DNA of 64,000 bases from Flavobacterium sp. CYK-55. GTDB taxonomy: Bacteria > Bacteroidota > Bacteroidia > Flavobacteriales > Flavobacteriaceae. Positions 32,315 to 41,439 of this stretch are shown here, piece after piece. Location: contig NZ_JAHCDK010000002.1 in NCBI RefSeq assembly GCF_018413465.1, positions 1-64,000 on the forward strand, in the 5' to 3' direction. Below the pieces are notes generated by a model. It worked only from the letters and a program-made list of their open reading frames with translations, was not told where the DNA came from and ran no database searches. The translations under genes and the position numbers were made by a program. Within the stretch, counting starts at the first letter, position 1; each line of letters opens with the position of its first letter.

Positions 32315-32360
32315 AAAAGACCGCTGCGCTGCAAGAACCAAGACCGCTGCGCTGTAAGAG
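32315..32360 (-). repeat. Two copies of the AGCGCAGCGGTC word, inverted
   Basis: GACCGCTGCGCTG occurs at about 32319 and 32341, the reverse complement of the 16-bp-array word of the left-hand islands. This is the only trace of that repeat family seen right of 24 kb. Confidence 0.6.
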
Positions 32361-32424
32361 AAAAGAATTATGAGTATCTTAGCCGGATATCTGTTTCAGT
32401 GAAGCGATCTTAAAATCAAAAAAA

Positions 32425-32862
32425 ATGACCAACAACGATATTTTTAAAAAACTCCGCGTAGCGCTTATGTTGCGCGATGACCAAATTGTCGAAATTTTAG
32501 AATTGGTTGACTTTAGAATGTCAAAAGGCGAAATCGGCAACTTCTTCAGAAACGAAGACCATCCTAAATATATGGAATGTGGCGATCAGGTTTTGCGCAA
32601 CTTCTTAAACGGTTTGGTAATTTATTTGCGCGGCACCAAAGAAAGTCCGAAAGACCCGATGGCGGTGATCCAAGAGAACAAAGCCACGGCTGCTGCACCA
32701 AGACCTAAAACCGATGCAAAGCCTCAAGCCATAAAAGCAAGCACGGCCAAGCCGAAAGCCTTTAAACCCAAAACAGCTAAACCCGCCAAAAACAAAAAGC
32801 CCGGACTCGGTGAAGTCATGGGCAAAGTGCAATTCAAAAACGGTAAAAACAAAAAATCCTGA
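32425..32862 (+). CDS. DUF1456 protein with single domain and Lys/Ala/Pro tail
   Basis: A 145-residue protein. Residues 1-70 form one DUF1456 unit (NDIFKKLRVALMLRDDQI, FRNEDHPKYMECGDQVLRNF). Family members such as E. coli YehS have two such units in tandem; here the second is replaced by a low-complexity tail of Lys, Ala, Pro and Thr (about residues 75-145), a possible nucleic-acid-binding extension. The terminator hairpin overlaps its stop codon. TATCTTAG at 32375-32382 is a possible -7 box. Confidence 0.8.
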   Translation: MTNNDIFKKLRVALMLRDDQIVEILELVDFRMSKGEIGNFFRNEDHPKYMECGDQVLRNFLNGLVIYLRGTKESPKDPMAVIQENKATAAAPRPKTDAKPQAIKASTAKPKAFKPKTAKPAKNKKPGLGEVMGKVQFKNGKNKKS

Positions 32863-32886
32863 GCATTAAAACACTCAGGATTTTTT
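32851..32886. terminator. Bidirectional rho-independent terminator
   Basis: Stem AATCCTGAG-type left arm (32856-32863) and CTCAGGATT right arm (32874-32882), T-run 32881-32886 and A-run 32851-32856. It serves DUF1456 (plus) and sucC (minus). Confidence 0.8.
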
Positions 32887-32906
32887 ACATATTAAATTTT
32901 AAAAAA

Positions 32907-34100
32907 CTAGTTCAAAGCTTTCTTTACCTGATCGGCCGCTTCTTGAAACTGTACCGCAGATAAAATAGGCATGCCTGAATTGTCAATCATTTCTTTGGCC
33001 AACTCGGCGTTGGTTCCTTGCAAACGAACAATAATAGGCACTTTAATGCTGTCCCCCATGTTTTTGTAGGCATCAATAACGCCTTGCGCCACACGGTCAC
33101 AACGAACAATTCCACCAAAGATGTTGATGAGGATTGCTTTTACGTTCGGGTCTTTTAAGATGATTCTAAAAGCCAACTCAACGCGTTTGGCATCAGCGGT
33201 TCCACCTACGTCTAAGAAGTTAGCAGGCTCAAAACCGGCATATTTAATCAAGTCCATCGTAGCCATCGCAAGTCCGGCACCGTTTACCATACAACCTACG
33301 GTTCCATCTAAATCAACGTAGTTCAAACCGGCTGCTTTAGCTTCAACCTCAATTGGGTTTTCTTCACGCACATCGCGCATTTCGGCATATTTCGGGTGAC
33401 GGAACAAAGCGTTGTCGTCTAAGTTTACTTTGGCATCAACGGCAATGATTTTGTTGTCAGAGGTTTTCAAAACCGGATTGATTTCAAACATCGTCGCATC
33501 GCATCCTACATAAGCGCTGTACAAAGCTTGTACAAACTGAGTCATTTCTTTAAAAGCGTTTCCGCTCAAGCCTAAGTTAAAGGCAATTCTGCGCGCTTGA
33601 AAACCTTGCAATCCTACTGATGGATCAATTTCTTCGGTAAAAATCAAATGAGGGGTTTTCTCAGCCACTTCTTCAATGTCCATACCGCCTTCGGTTGAAT
33701 ACATGATCATGTTTCTTCCGCTGGCACGGTTGAGCAATACTGACATGTAAAACTCTGAAGTTTCGCTTTCGCCCGGATAATAAACATCTTCTGCAATCAA
33801 TACTTTGTGTACTTTTTTACCGGTGGGTGGCGTTTGTGGCGTGATGAGTTGCATCCCGATGATTTGTTCTGACAACTCTTCTACTTGTTGTAGATTTTTA
33901 GCCAATTTTACACCGCCGCCTTTACCGCGACCGCCCGCGTGCACTTGGGCTTTGATCACGTGCCATCCGGTTCCGGTTTCAGCCGTGAGTTGTTTGGCCA
34001 TAGCCACCGCTTCTTGCGGATTGTTGGCTACGTGTCCGCGTTGTACTTTTACACCAAAACTGGCGAGAATTTCTTTCCCTTGATATTCGTGTATATCCAT
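32907..34100 (-). CDS. sucC: Succinyl-CoA synthetase beta subunit
   Basis: A 397-residue protein matching SucC over its full length. ATP-grasp N-terminus MDIHEYQGKEILASFGV, VIKAQVHAGGRGKGGGVKLA, FEINPVLK near residue 210, and the C-terminal ligase domain with GAGLAMATMDLIK, FLDVGGTA and NIFGGIVRCD. It forms ADP/GDP-dependent succinyl-CoA ligase with SucD in the citric acid cycle. No sucD is adjacent: the flanking genes are DUF1456 and lysA. A -7 box TATTTTTG lies at 34142-34135. Confidence 0.97.
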   Translation of the reverse strand: MDIHEYQGKEILASFGVKVQRGHVANNPQEAVAMAKQLTAETGTGWHVIKAQVHAGGRGKGGGVKLAKNLQQVEELSEQIIGMQLITPQTPPTGKKVHKVLIAEDVYYPGESETSEFYMSVLLNRASGRNMIMYSTEGGMDIEEVAEKTPHLIFTEEIDPSVGLQGFQARRIAFNLGLSGNAFKEMTQFVQALYSAYVGCDATMFEINPVLKTSDNKIIAVDAKVNLDDNALFRHPKYAEMRDVREENPIEVEAKAAGLNYVDLDGTVGCMVNGAGLAMATMDLIKYAGFEPANFLDVGGTADAKRVELAFRIILKDPNVKAILINIFGGIVRCDRVAQGVIDAYKNMGDSIKVPIIVRLQGTNAELAKEMIDNSGMPILSAVQFQEAADQVKKALN

Positions 34101-34134
34101 ATTGATTGTGCGTTAGACTTATTAAAAAGTGTGA

Positions 34135-34142
34135 CAAAAATA
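34135..34142 (-). promoter_or_regulatory. -7 box of sucC
   Basis: Minus-strand TATTTTTG fits TAnnTTTG, 34 nt before the sucC ATG. No TTG at the usual distance. The rest of the 34101-34398 gap holds only this and the lysA promoter. Confidence 0.4.
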
Positions 34143-34351
34143 ATAAAAAGCATTCTAAGTTTGATGGCCTTTTTACAGATAATTTTAAGATTTTTTAGGA
34201 GCTCTTTCCTGCTGTCCGCTATATCTTTTGTGCTCGAAAATTTCTTATCAAAAAACGCTGCAGTTAGCACAAAAGGATGCCGCTGCCATCAGGGCTAGGC
34301 TGCGCTTGCCTGTTACTACAACGTTAGCGCAAGATTTCTTGCCTAGAATAT

Positions 34352-34382
34352 TTGCACAAGCCAACCAAGCGGTTTAGATTTG
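34352..34382 (+). promoter_or_regulatory. Promoter of lysA
   Basis: TTG (34352-34354), 20-nt spacer, TAGATTTG (34375-34382): both elements match the Bacteroidetes consensus. The lysA ATG is 16 nt downstream. Confidence 0.55.
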
Positions 34383-34398
34383 CTTAAAAACCAAGCTC

Positions 34399-35604
34399 AT
34401 GCAACCTTCTGAACTTACCGCTCTGGCCAACGAATTTGGCTGCCCTTTATATGTCTATGACGCGCACAAAATACAAGCGCAGTATGAGCGCCTGACCAAA
34501 GCTTTTGCTAAAGTGGAGCGCTTGCGTGTGAATTACGCCATGAAAGCGCTGTCAAATATTTCCATATTGCAGTGGTTCCAACAAATGGGCGCCGGGCTTG
34601 ATACGGTATCGATTCAAGAAGTGCAGTTGGGTTTGCACGCAGGCTTTAAGCCCGAGCAAATTATCTTTACGCCCAACGGTGTTTCATTTGAAGAAATTGA
34701 AGCCGCCGCCGCGCTGGGCGTACAAATCAACATTGACAACTTATCGGTGCTCGAGCATTTCGGGGCTAAATATCCGGAGGTTCCGGTGTGCATTCGCATC
34801 AATCCGCACGTGATGGCCGGTGGCAACACCAATATTTCGGTGGGGCATATTGACAGCAAGTTCGGCATCTCGATTCATCAATTGCCGCATATGCTGCGCA
34901 TTGTTGAAAATACCGGTATGCGCATCAACGGTATGCACATGCATACGGGCTCAGATATTTTAGACATTGAAGTGTTTTTATACGCCGCCGAGATTTTGTT
35001 TGACACCGCCATCCATTTTAAAAACCTAGAATTCCTGGATTTTGGCAGCGGATTTAAGGTTCCGTACAAAAAAGGCGACATTGAAACCGATATTGAAGAA
35101 CTCGGCCGCAAACTCAGCAAACGCTTTTTGGCTTTTGAAAAACAATACGGCCAACCGCTGACTTTGGCCTTTGAGCCGGGCAAGTTTTTGGTGAGTGAAG
35201 CGGGTTATTTCTTGGCCCAAGTAAATGTCGTCAAACAAACTACTTCAACTGTTTTTGCTGGGGTTGACAGCGGTTTTAACCATTTGATTCGCCCGATGCT
35301 ATACGGCTCACAACACCATATTGAGAACCTCTCCAACCCCAAAGGCAAAGAGCGTTTTTATACCGTAGTGGGCTATATCTGTGAGACTGATACTTTTGCC
35401 AACAACCGCCGCATAGCCGAAATCAAAGAAGGCGATATTTTATGTTTCAGAAACGCCGGAGCTTATTGTTTCTCGATGTCATCAAACTACAACGCGCGCT
35501 TTAAACCCGCCGAGGTTTTATACAAAAATGGCAAGGGTTATCTGATCCGCGAACGCGAAACTTTAGACGATTTGCTGCGCAACCAGATTCTGCTGGCTGA
35601 ATAA
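34399..35604 (+). CDS. lysA: Diaminopimelate decarboxylase
   Basis: A 401-residue PLP enzyme of alanine-racemase fold type. The PLP lysine is in NYAMKALSN near residue 50; glycine-rich phosphate site FLDFGSGFKVPY near 215; VSVGHIDSKFGIS-like segment and GMHMHTGSDI; the dimer-interface Cys/Gly loop in CETDTFA and FRNAGAYCFSMSSNYN. It decarboxylates meso-diaminopimelate to lysine in the cytoplasm. Related carboxynorspermidine decarboxylases look similar, but the CETD and GAYC motifs favour LysA. It stands alone with its own promoter. Confidence 0.92.
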   Translation: MQPSELTALANEFGCPLYVYDAHKIQAQYERLTKAFAKVERLRVNYAMKALSNISILQWFQQMGAGLDTVSIQEVQLGLHAGFKPEQIIFTPNGVSFEEIEAAAALGVQINIDNLSVLEHFGAKYPEVPVCIRINPHVMAGGNTNISVGHIDSKFGISIHQLPHMLRIVENTGMRINGMHMHTGSDILDIEVFLYAAEILFDTAIHFKNLEFLDFGSGFKVPYKKGDIETDIEELGRKLSKRFLAFEKQYGQPLTLAFEPGKFLVSEAGYFLAQVNVVKQTTSTVFAGVDSGFNHLIRPMLYGSQHHIENLSNPKGKERFYTVVGYICETDTFANNRRIAEIKEGDILCFRNAGAYCFSMSSNYNARFKPAEVLYKNGKGYLIRERETLDDLLRNQILLAE

Positions 35605-35606
35605 AA

Positions 35607-36842
35607 TTATAGCTTGTAGATTTTTTGGGTCATGATTTGACCGTCGTGCATCCATTGCAACACATAAAAACCCGGGGCTAACTGCGGGTTGACCTCTATC
35701 CTATTGCCCTGAATTTTAGGCGCATCCATGAGTTGACCTAATTCATTGTAGATTTTAGCCTGCGCCAGATTTGCATTAATCCCGCTGATGAATAACTCAC
35801 TGACAAAAGGATTTGGATAGACCACAACTTCTGCGGTTTCAAAAGTATCTTGCGCTAAAGGCGTGCAATTGCCCACTGCGGTAAAATTGGTGAATCGTTT
35901 GAGCGATGAAGTTAAGATAGCGGCATCGTCATTATTTGATACATCGCGACACAACCAAGCGCTTCCGGTAACGGTGCTGTTGCATTTGGGCATGAGCGCA
36001 AAACCTTCAAAGTTTTCGTTGCCATCGCCGGCGGTCGGGATAAAATATTCGGCTACGGTATGAAAAGCCGCATTGGCACTGGTGGCCGCTGACAAAGTCA
36101 TATCGGTTACTTCAAGGTAATTATCATCAATATTGTGTAGTATATACAGCAAACCCGTTGAGCGATCAAAAGCCAAATCGCAGCTTTCTTGGCGAGCGGT
36201 TTGGTACTTTCCGACATAGGCAAAATCATCGGTCACATTCGGATTGAGGTCAAACACCCAAATATAGCCGCCGTCTTGATGCGCAATAAAGAACAGTCCG
36301 CCCGCGCCTTTGGTCGAGGTATACAATTGTCCGGTAACCGAACTGGTAAAACCAATGGCGGTTAAATAACTGTCGGGGATAAAACAAATGCCCTCGGGGC
36401 CGGTGTTTCCGGTGTCTTGCATGGGCGATGGTGCGCTGAGTAAATTCCAAGAACGCGATGGATTAACCGTAGAAAACGAACTGTTGTGGGTATACTTTTG
36501 AATTTCGTAGTTGTTCTCATCCATCACATAAAACTCATTGGCCGATAAATTGGCTTGGGTAATGCCTTCGGGGCCGCCCGATAAGGTTTTACTGCCGATT
36601 TGTGAAAACACATTGTTTGTAGGATTGTATTGCAACACGCGCACGCGTCCGTTGTTTTGCACGGCGTATAATCGGTTGTTGATGGGGTTCCAATGCAAAC
36701 CGCTGAGTTCATCGATTCCGGCCGCATCCATTATAGTTGTGAGGTTGCTGCCAGCGCTCCACGAGCTAGCCGGCCAAGCTTGTTGTGCCTGCCCTTGTAC
36801 AGCAAAAAACAATAGAACAAACCCAATATACCAACGAATCAT
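35607..36842 (-). CDS. Secreted beta-propeller (SdiA-regulated-like) with T9SS tail
   Basis: A 411-residue protein; start at 36842 (MIRWYIGFVLLFFAVQGQAQ, signal peptide). Residues about 25-320 form a propeller with motifs DELSGLHWNPINNRLYAV, GPEGITQANLSANEFYVM and GPEGICFIPDSYL, as in the SdiA-regulated/phytase-like esterase group. The last 75 residues are a T9SS type A domain (VVYPNPFVSELFISG, IYNELGQL, LAPGFYVLQW). It is encoded 7 nt after the PafA-like phosphatase gene, so the two are likely co-transcribed. Enzymatic activity on phosphorylated substrates is possible but unproven. Confidence 0.8.
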   Translation of the reverse strand: MIRWYIGFVLLFFAVQGQAQQAWPASSWSAGSNLTTIMDAAGIDELSGLHWNPINNRLYAVQNNGRVRVLQYNPTNNVFSQIGSKTLSGGPEGITQANLSANEFYVMDENNYEIQKYTHNSSFSTVNPSRSWNLLSAPSPMQDTGNTGPEGICFIPDSYLTAIGFTSSVTGQLYTSTKGAGGLFFIAHQDGGYIWVFDLNPNVTDDFAYVGKYQTARQESCDLAFDRSTGLLYILHNIDDNYLEVTDMTLSAATSANAAFHTVAEYFIPTAGDGNENFEGFALMPKCNSTVTGSAWLCRDVSNNDDAAILTSSLKRFTNFTAVGNCTPLAQDTFETAEVVVYPNPFVSELFISGINANLAQAKIYNELGQLMDAPKIQGNRIEVNPQLAPGFYVLQWMHDGQIMTQKIYKL

Positions 36843-36849
36843 AAGCTTT

Positions 36850-38463
36850 TTAATTGTTGTCAATTACCTCGGTGAGCACTTCGGCTTGGGTGGCATTCGG
36901 GAAAGCAACGCCTATTTTTTGGGCAATCGTGGGCGCAATTTCCGTGATGACTTTGCGATCAGCAGTATGCCCGGGCTTGATGTTCCATCCGTAAAAAATA
37001 AGCGGCACATGCGTGTCGTAAGTATAGGTGGTTCCGTGTGAGGTTCCGGTTTTTCCGTATTCAATATAACCCGGTTTGTCCAGGATGACCAAATCACCGT
37101 TTTGGGTAACGTCATAACCTTTGGCAATGCAATCTAAATGATCATCTGCACCGCTTTGGCTCAGGATTTCTTCTTCAGAATAAACGCGTTTCACCTGCGG
37201 TTGGGTCATCAGATAATTTTTAAAAGTTGTTTTGACATCCGATAAGTTCAGGTTTTTAGATTTTAATTTTTCGTAGTCAAAAAAAACATTGAAACTTGAA
37301 TATTCTTTAATCAAATCAACTCCATACGTATCGTTTGAAAATTGACGCAAACCTTTGGCTATGTCTTTTGGATCGATGGGTGATACATTGTATTTATGGT
37401 CAGCTAAAAACTGTGCATTCTCGGCACCGGCATGATCAGCCGTGAGAAACATCAAGTAATTGCCTTTACCTACTTTTTGGTCGAGGTAACTGATCAAATC
37501 AGCCAAGGTCAAATCAAGTCTGAGGTAGGTATCTTGCAATTCTATAGAGCGCGGCCCGAGGATGTGCCCGACATAATCAGTCGAGGAAAAACTCACGGTT
37601 AGAAAATCGGTTACTTCATCTTGGCCCAATTGTTCGGCCTCAATGGCGCGCTTGGCAAACATTGCGAGTAAATCATTGCCAAACGGTGTGGTCCGAATCA
37701 CACCAGCGTCATTTTTGTCATACATCGCCTTTAAATCATACGGAAATATAGGCTTGTCCACTTTGTATAATTTGCCTTCATACGGGTTGTCGTCGGGTAA
37801 ACTTTCGTTATAGGTTTCAATCGGTTTGAGCAAGTTCCAAGGTTGGCTGAGAAAATCCATGTAGTTTTTCTCGGCATTGAACTTATTGACCCAATCAGGC
37901 AAAGCGGTTCCGTAAAATGTACTGGAGATGAAATTGCCGGTTTTGCTGTACCAAAAAGCCCAATTGGCAAAATGTCCGGCGGGTAATATAGCACCGCGAT
38001 CTTTGATGCTCATGCCAATGACTTTTCCTTTGAAGTTGGTGGCTAGTCTGAGTTCATCAGTAATGGTGGTGGCCAATAGGTTTTTGGGTGACATTTTTCC
38101 TTCATCGGCTTTGCCTTCGCCGAGCATCTGAACTGCATCGTCATCGGTACAATAGCGCTCTTTGCCCAAACTGCGGCTGAACCATTCGTTGCTGACAATT
38201 CCGTGCTGTGCAGGTGTAGTTCCGGTATAAATTGAGGCATGCCCGGGAGCCGTATACGTAGGCAAATAGTTGTAATGCATATTGCTAAAAACATAGCCTT
38301 GACTCATGAGTTTCTTGAATCCGTTAGCCGAAAAATCAGCAGCAAAACGATTGAGGTATTCGGGCTTCATCTGATCAACCACTATGCCGACCACTAATTT
38401 GGGTTTTTGCTGGGCCTGTGCAATTGAAGCTATTAAAATCAATAAGCAAAAGTATTTTTTCAT
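36850..38463 (-). CDS. pafA: PafA-like alkaline phosphatase
   Basis: A 537-residue periplasmic or exported enzyme of the alkaline phosphatase superfamily with signal peptide (to AQAQ, near residue 18). Signatures of PafA: metal ligand in VVDQMKPEYL, nucleophile Thr in PTYTAPGHASIYTGTTP near residue 80, KxR pair in SIKDRGAI, metal ligands in SSTDYVGHILG, TADHAG and SHGTTY. PafA enzymes of Flavobacteriia hydrolyse phosphate monoesters independent of phosphate starvation. The downstream gene encodes a T9SS propeller. Confidence 0.9.
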   Translation of the reverse strand: MKKYFCLLILIASIAQAQQKPKLVVGIVVDQMKPEYLNRFAADFSANGFKKLMSQGYVFSNMHYNYLPTYTAPGHASIYTGTTPAQHGIVSNEWFSRSLGKERYCTDDDAVQMLGEGKADEGKMSPKNLLATTITDELRLATNFKGKVIGMSIKDRGAILPAGHFANWAFWYSKTGNFISSTFYGTALPDWVNKFNAEKNYMDFLSQPWNLLKPIETYNESLPDDNPYEGKLYKVDKPIFPYDLKAMYDKNDAGVIRTTPFGNDLLAMFAKRAIEAEQLGQDEVTDFLTVSFSSTDYVGHILGPRSIELQDTYLRLDLTLADLISYLDQKVGKGNYLMFLTADHAGAENAQFLADHKYNVSPIDPKDIAKGLRQFSNDTYGVDLIKEYSSFNVFFDYEKLKSKNLNLSDVKTTFKNYLMTQPQVKRVYSEEEILSQSGADDHLDCIAKGYDVTQNGDLVILDKPGYIEYGKTGTSHGTTYTYDTHVPLIFYGWNIKPGHTADRKVITEIAPTIAQKIGVAFPNATQAEVLTEVIDNN

Positions 38464-38532
38464 GCTCGAGTTGTGTTTTTGAATTGCAAAGATAACATTC
38501 TAATTGACCGCAACCCCAGTTATCTAAAAACA

Positions 38533-38562
38533 AAAAGTGTCGCTATCCCTAGCGACACTTTT
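38533..38562. terminator. Rho-independent terminator of the adhesin operon
   Basis: Perfect 12-bp stem AAAAGTGTCGCT (38533-38544) / AGCGACACTTTT (38551-38562) with 6-base loop. It lies just past the OmpA-like gene. Confidence 0.85.
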
Positions 38563-38589
38563 AACCCAAATTATTAATTACAATATATA

Positions 38590-40467
38590 TTATTTCAAAA
38601 TAATAAATTCACAACGTCGGTTGATGGAGTGTTCTTGTTCGGTACAAGTGTCACCACAATTGACGAGCGGTCTTGACTCGCCATATCCTTTTGAACGCAA
38701 TCTTCTGCGCTTGATTCCGTTGTCAACCAAATACTCGAGCGTTGAAGCGGCACGACGGTTTGACAACATAATGTTATAGGTAGTTGATGCACGCGAATCA
38801 GTGTGTGCGCCAAGCTCGATTTCCATTTCAGGGTATTTTTTGAGCAAATCAACCAATACATCTAAGATTCTGGCCGCATCGGGTTTGATGTCCCATTTGT
38901 TCAAATCAAAATAGATGTTTTCAAGAACAATCTCTACACGACCATCTTGACGTTTGGTGATGATTTCTTCGGCATCGTCATAGCATTCCATAAACAATTC
39001 AATGGTGTAGCGCAGCTTGCCATCTTCATTGGTCATGAACTCTTCGCTGTGCGGAATATAGAAATCACGCGTAGCTTCAATGCGGTATTTTTTGTTGGGC
39101 TCGGTAGCAAAAACATAGTCGGCTTCAGCGCCTACCACCATTTGACCAATCAGAATGTTGTTTTCATCATACAACGACACCATGGTTCCCGGTAAGAGAT
39201 TTTGGGTGTTTTTATCGCGTACATCGCCTTCAACAACATAGCGTTCTTGGTTTTCGGTACGCGTAAAACTGTATAGGTTATCACCGCCTTTTCTATTGGA
39301 TGAAAAATAACCCAAGTTGCGTTTCTCATCTACCACATAACTAAAGTCATCCATAGAACTGTTGAGCGTTTCGCCCAAGTTAATCGGTTTGGCAAACTCG
39401 CCGCCTTGGAAGGATTTACTCATAAAAATATCGAGCCCGCCCATGCCTTGATGACCATCTGAGGCAAAATACAAAGTTGATCCATCATTGGAAATTTCAG
39501 GAAATTGTTCGCGGTGAATGGTGTTTACGGCTTTTCCTAAATTAACCGGTTCGCTGTAGGTTCCGTCTTCTTTCACATCAACATAAAACAAGTCAAATGA
39601 ACCCATTGAGCCGGGCATATCACTCGAAAAATATAATCGTTTGCCGTCTTTGGTGAGTACCGGATGCTCGCAAGAATATTGGTCGCTGCAAAACGGAAGC
39701 GCGGTAATGTTGGTCCATTTTCCGTCAACGAATTCGGCTTTATATATTTTGATGTTGGCAATTTTTTCCGAACCGATTTTAACCATTTTGTCATTGGTTC
39801 GGTTAAAATACATGATGTGTCCATCTTGGCTGAACGTGGGATTACTCTCGTGGGTTTTGGTATTGATTTCTTTAGGGAAAGGCTCAATATTGGCCAGCAA
39901 TCCTTTGGCATTGATATCGGCACTAAACAAATCGAGATAAGCGCGTTCGTTCCATCCGTATGATTTGCCTTCACCGGCACGCAAAGATGCAAAAGCAACT
40001 TTATCACCGTAGAACACCATTCCGAAATCGCCGTTTGACGTGTTTTTGGACATGGTTTGCACCTCATAGTTAAAAGGCACATTGGTTTTGAGATTGGCTA
40101 TGAACTTGAGCGTATTGACATTGTATTTTAGGTATTTGGCCATGATGCCATCGCCTTTTTCATAATCGCCTGAACCCATCAATGCGTGGGCATATCTGAA
40201 ATAGTATTCCGGATAAATGCTGTCTTTGGCTTCAAGCATCAGTTTTGCGTAGACACGCGCTGCATCTTTTACTTGGGAGTTGTTGTAATAACAATCACCT
40301 AAATTTTGAAGTACATGCTGGTTGGGTTCAATTTGTTCATACAACTCGGCCGCTTTTACATAGGAACGCTTGTTGAACAAAGCGTCTGCCTTTTTTTCAC
40401 GACCTTTCTGCGCATAAGCCGCAGTGTGTAAACAGAGAATCAGTATTATATAACCGTATTTTTTCAT
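38590..40467 (-). CDS. TPR/beta-propeller/OmpA-family surface protein (PorE-like layout)
   Basis: A 625-residue exported protein. Signal peptide to about residue 19. TPR-like helices at 25-130 (AAELYEQIEPNQHVLQNLGD), a PD40-type propeller at about 140-400 with repeats FPEISNDGSTLYFASDG and HPVLTKDGKRLYFSSD, a carboxypeptidase regulatory-like domain at about 410-490 and an OmpA C-terminal domain with IYFDLNKWDIKPDA and IELGAHTDSRASTTYN that should bind peptidoglycan. This order is that of PorE, a T9SS-associated protein. Last gene of the adhesin operon, so it probably anchors or assists the adhesin and its PorP/SprF-like partner. Confidence 0.88.
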   Translation of the reverse strand: MKKYGYIILILCLHTAAYAQKGREKKADALFNKRSYVKAAELYEQIEPNQHVLQNLGDCYYNNSQVKDAARVYAKLMLEAKDSIYPEYYFRYAHALMGSGDYEKGDGIMAKYLKYNVNTLKFIANLKTNVPFNYEVQTMSKNTSNGDFGMVFYGDKVAFASLRAGEGKSYGWNERAYLDLFSADINAKGLLANIEPFPKEINTKTHESNPTFSQDGHIMYFNRTNDKMVKIGSEKIANIKIYKAEFVDGKWTNITALPFCSDQYSCEHPVLTKDGKRLYFSSDMPGSMGSFDLFYVDVKEDGTYSEPVNLGKAVNTIHREQFPEISNDGSTLYFASDGHQGMGGLDIFMSKSFQGGEFAKPINLGETLNSSMDDFSYVVDEKRNLGYFSSNRKGGDNLYSFTRTENQERYVVEGDVRDKNTQNLLPGTMVSLYDENNILIGQMVVGAEADYVFATEPNKKYRIEATRDFYIPHSEEFMTNEDGKLRYTIELFMECYDDAEEIITKRQDGRVEIVLENIYFDLNKWDIKPDAARILDVLVDLLKKYPEMEIELGAHTDSRASTTYNIMLSNRRAASTLEYLVDNGIKRRRLRSKGYGESRPLVNCGDTCTEQEHSINRRCEFIILK

Positions 40468-40479
40468 GCTTGTCTCGAA

Positions 40480-41439
40480 TTAGAAGAACCTTGGTGATTT
40501 TTCATAGCCTTTAGATGCAAAATTCGATGTATCTAAATCAAATAATAAAAATATCTCGTGTGAGCCTGAGTTGTATCTGCCCAAATTTGATAAGGTATAA
40601 TCATAAGCATAACCAACCTTTAAATTCGGTGTAATATTTATGCCCACCAAACCGCTCACAGAATCATCAAATCGGTATCCGGCGCCAACTTCAAAATCGT
40701 TAAAAAATAACAAGTTGGCAGTAACATCAAGTGATAAAGGAGCACCTGAAACGCCTTTGGCCATAAATGCCGGTTTAAATTTTAAGTTTGAATTCAGATC
40801 AAAAACATAACCTCCGGTTAAGAAAAAATGTGTTGACTCAACTCCGGTGGCGCGAACTCCGTCTTTGGTTTCAATATGCTTTGAGTTGAGCAAATTAGGT
40901 ACTGATAAGCCCACATAATAATGATCACTAAAATAAAATGCACCCGTACCAATATTGGGAAAGGTTTTACTGATGTTTTCAGAAAACGCATTGTCCGGGT
41001 TAGGGTCAGTATATTGAAATCCGTTGAAATCAACATCAAACAAAGTAACCCCGGCTTTGATACCAAAAGATAATTTGTTGTTGTCTGATACCGGAATTAC
41101 ATAAGCCACATCAGCATAAATATTGTTTTCATGAACTACATCGCCAATCACATCACTCACTATTGAGAGTCCGGCCTCAACGCGCTTGGCAATAGGAGAA
41201 TGGACAAATGCATTGGCCGTTTTTGGTCCGCCTACTGCTCCAACCCATTGGGTGCGATACATTCCGCCTATGTTGATTACACCCGGATTATCGGTTGCGT
41301 ATGCCGGATTGACCGAGCTCATATTGTACATATAATGGGTAAACTGCGGATCTTGCTGAGCCGAAGCTAAAGTAGACATCAGGAAAATGCCGATAAAAAC
41401 TATATAAAAAATGGGAGTCTTTTTCATCTTGTATTTCAT
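40480..41439 (-). CDS. PorP/SprF-family outer membrane protein
   Basis: A 319-residue beta-barrel protein of the PorP/SprF family. Signal peptide MKKTPIFYIVFIGIFLMSTL (an ATG four codons downstream of 41439 may be the true start). Family motifs: QDPQFTHYMYNMSSVNPAYA, GMYRTQWVGAVGGPKTANAF, and the C-terminal barrel strands with GYAYDYTLSNLGRYNSGSHE. SprF is needed in Flavobacterium johnsoniae for secretion of the SprB adhesin by the T9SS. Here it follows a giant adhesin gene with no gap, so it is its likely dedicated partner. Confidence 0.93.
   Translation of the reverse strand: MKYKMKKTPIFYIVFIGIFLMSTLASAQQDPQFTHYMYNMSSVNPAYATDNPGVINIGGMYRTQWVGAVGGPKTANAFVHSPIAKRVEAGLSIVSDVIGDVVHENNIYADVAYVIPVSDNNKLSFGIKAGVTLFDVDFNGFQYTDPNPDNAFSENISKTFPNIGTGAFYFSDHYYVGLSVPNLLNSKHIETKDGVRATGVESTHFFLTGGYVFDLNSNLKFKPAFMAKGVSGAPLSLDVTANLLFFNDFEVGAGYRFDDSVSGLVGINITPNLKVGYAYDYTLSNLGRYNSGSHEIFLLFDLDTSNFASKGYEKSPRFF

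Noticed and set aside
34101-34398. 73- and 119-residue ORFs between sucC and lysA
   Set aside because: No conserved motif, and the stretch contains the promoters of both genes.
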